The notes below the pieces were generated by a model. The model did not search any database and was not told the DNA's origin. It saw only the letters and a program-made list of their open reading frames with translations. A stretch of 64,000 nucleotides of DNA from Hippophae tibetana (Eukaryota; Streptophyta; Magnoliopsida; Rosales; Elaeagnaceae), in contig CM072811.1 of assembly GCA_037013495.1 (NCBI GenBank), forward strand, positions 40,563,452 through 40,627,451, read 5' to 3'. This document shows positions 61,791-64,000 of this stretch, one piece after another. The number at the start of each line of letters is the position of its first letter. Within the stretch, counting starts at the first letter, position 1. The translations under genes and the position numbers were made by a program.

Positions 61791-61793
<3 letters not shown>

Positions 61794-61850
61794 CTATGGA
61801 GATCATTCTGTACGAGAATATTTTTTTTGTTTTTTATAAACAAATTTAAG

Positions 61851-62372
61851 TTTATGAATGTAGAAGGTGAGGCATCAAATTTGTCACCGGCAACAACAAC
61901 AGGCACTTTGGAGTTTTGATAATGACTTGTTGGCAGTGCATCGACTCTCTTCTGGTATGTCTTCTTCTAACTTGGTGTTTAAGCATTGCATTTAGAAGAA
62001 AATATGTTCTGCTTGGTGAATGGCTTCGTTCTAACATGAATATGAAAGTCCCTAGGCATGTGAAGGATAGTGGTTTGAAAAAGGGGGGTTTTACTTTGGG
62101 TGAGGGATCTTCTAGAGATAAAAAGAAGTGTGGTGCTCTAATTAATGGAAGGGGAAAGGAAAATGTGGCTGGTGCTGAGAGAGACAAGTCTGCAATAAAG
62201 ATTTATGTTGATCAGCCTGTCAAAGTTGGAAAGAGGCCTAGGAAGGGATTTTAGGACATTACTTTATTGAACGATTTGCTGGATGAAGTTGAATCTGTTG
62301 CTATGGAGGTCCCTGGTGCTTCCGAGCCTAAGCCTGGTCTTGAACAGGCCATTGCAAATCTTGCTGAGTAGT
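61851..62372 (+). pseudogene. LINE ORF1 / DUF4283-like fragment
   Basis: The frame 61916-62254 includes LLGEWLRSNMNMK, resembling the GxWLRA segment of DUF4283/zinc-knuckle proteins found in plant LINE ORF1 and free copies. It is followed by a basic, Gly- and Lys-rich stretch and VGKRPRKGF. Beyond the stop the same frame continues in coding-like style (LLDEVESVAMEVPGASEPKP) to about 62370. No zinc knuckle and no reverse transcriptase were seen. Assignment is tentative. Confidence 0.35.
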
Positions 62373-64000
62373 TGTGATTGATGTGCTGGTTCATTTTTGG
62401 AAGTTGTTTGCTTTTGATGAGGTTGGTTCCTTACTGTTGGTTATAGTCCATTTTGTTTTCTCAGTTTCTATTAGTATTTGTAGTTGGAATAATTGGTTTT
62501 TGTGGTTTTGTTCTAGTTTTGTCAAGTCAAACGTTTTTTTTTTTTGGTGTTGCGTTTGTTTGATTGTGTAGTTTGTGTATCCTCGTGTTTGTGTGTACTG
62601 CTATTGGGGTGTTAATCTTCCTTTTCTCATTAAGCTGGACAACGTTGGTGGTATTGGGTTAATGCTTCTTTAGCTAAGTTCTAGTATGATTTTACCAGCA
62701 TGTTTGTGTTCTTTATACCTGATGTTTTATAAGAGGTGGAACTGAGTCTGGTGCTTTGGTTTCTAGTAGCTTTAGGTGATGCTGTTATCTTGCAGTGTTG
62801 TCTGGAGTTGGTCATTTGTAGTTTCTGTTTGTTATTTTGGCCTAAGTGCCCTTTAATGGATTTTCTTTCTATTTAAGAACAAAATATTGCAATAGCTTAC
62901 AATACTCTTCTGTAATTCAAATATGTAGTAAAAATAGTAAGATAATTATTTCGCAACCAAAAGAAAAAAGAAAAATTACATAAAATAATAATTCTAAAAC
63001 TTGTAAAAAATATTGAATCAATATTTAACAAATATAAATAGTAAAATATTTAATAAATATAAATAGTAAATATTAAATATTAAATGATGAGTTTATTAAC
63101 CGTACATAAATAAAAAAAAAGTATTATACTTAGTACTTAGTTATTTTTCTTTTTTAAAATAGCGAAAAACATCTCTTGAGTTGCATTGGTTGTGTTTTAT
63201 TCAAAAGTATCAGCAAGAAGTTGTATTACGTGTAAAAATCGGTCACCAGATTATTGACATTTCATTGACAACCATATTATTTTCTTAAACCTATTTTTAG
63301 CATTTTTGATCCTATCAACCTACCACAAGCAGTCATAATTGACTAAGTGTTACTTATAAATAATAATTCACTTATGGCCATGATGAAAATATCCGGACAT
63401 TTTCATCGAAATTTTCATAAAACGAACATACTTGTATGAAAATGTTATTTTTCAAAATATTTTTGAGAATGTTTGAAAATTTCTTACATTTTCATGAAAA
63501 TATAAAAAAATATCAAAACTTTTAAATAATTTTGTCATTTTTTATAGTTCTCTAAATTGTGATAATAGTTTGAAATATTAAAAAAATGATATAAATATAT
63601 CCAAAAATATCAATTTTTAAAATATACATCAAATTAATTATACACATATGTGATTTATTATTTATATTATATAAAAATCAATATTTATGTAAATATAATT
63701 AATTTTAATTTTCCTAAAATTTTTACATTTAAAAAATATTTAATTATAATTTATTAAATTATGATTTTACACATAAAAAATGATTTTATATACTTGTATT
63801 CATCACATTCTTTTTTAATTTCAACATAATATGTATAATTATTATGAAATCAATTTTTCTATTTTCTGCAAATTTTGTTTTAATCATAATAAGTTAGTAT
63901 TATATGTATATTTATATTTTATTTGAGTTACAAATATAATATTTAAATAAAAAATTATTTTATTATTATTTGTTTCAATGGTTTTAAAATGTTCATAATC
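62373..64000. other. T-rich, then AT-rich intergenic stretch
   Basis: 62373-62880 is T/G-rich and could be the 3' part of the LINE-like remnant. 62880-64000 is A/T-dominated with nothing recognised. Confidence 0.45.

Overview
This is AT-rich nuclear DNA from a flowering plant, almost certainly a eudicot. The evidence is spliced genes with GT-AG introns, plastid-targeted proteins (TOC75, a plastid-type J-domain protein), a circadian evening-complex factor, and plant-type Ty1/copia, Ty3/gypsy and CACTA elements. The species cannot be named from the sequence alone.

Layout. 1-1304 is the end of a CACTA-type DNA transposon with a decayed Ulp1-like protease gene and a long hairpin. 3361-10330 (+) is a nine-exon Pumilio (PUF) gene whose eight repeats read as a UGUANAUA binder. 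12.9-19.6 kb holds decayed copia-like LTR debris and minisatellites. 23753-24748 (+) is an intronless LUX/PCL1-type GARP transcription factor with an evening element upstream. 27527-38103 is an old, broken Ty3/gypsy (Tat-like) element that hosts three later insertions: a deleted CACTA element, a TIR element filled with telomere-like repeats, and a 1.7 kb solo LTR with a target duplication. 40112-42466 (+) is a J-domain gene with a 33-nt microexon and an in-frame, stop-free last intron. 42893-46349 (-) is a complete seven-exon TOC75 gene, convergent with the J-domain gene. 47921-49160 is a tandem array of foldback units built from tRNA/SINE-like sequence. 54.1-60.4 kb is a PPR pseudogene split by a Ty1/copia element (55527-60320) with intact ends and a 5-bp target duplication. 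The last 3.6 kb has an (AT)n tract and a weak LINE ORF1/DUF4283-like fragment.

The functional genes are four: PUM (cytoplasmic mRNA control), LUX (clock repressor), J-domain protein (Hsp70 co-chaperone, probably plastid) and TOC75 (chloroplast protein import channel). They do not form an operon. From memory, LUX/BOA, this J-domain family and TOC75 lie close together on two duplicated Arabidopsis segments, so the order here may be an ancient conserved block.

No wholly new gene system was found. The most original leads are the long hairpin at 921-1190, the microexon and in-frame retained intron of the J-domain gene, the telomere-repeat-bearing TIR element, and the palindromic tRNA-like array.
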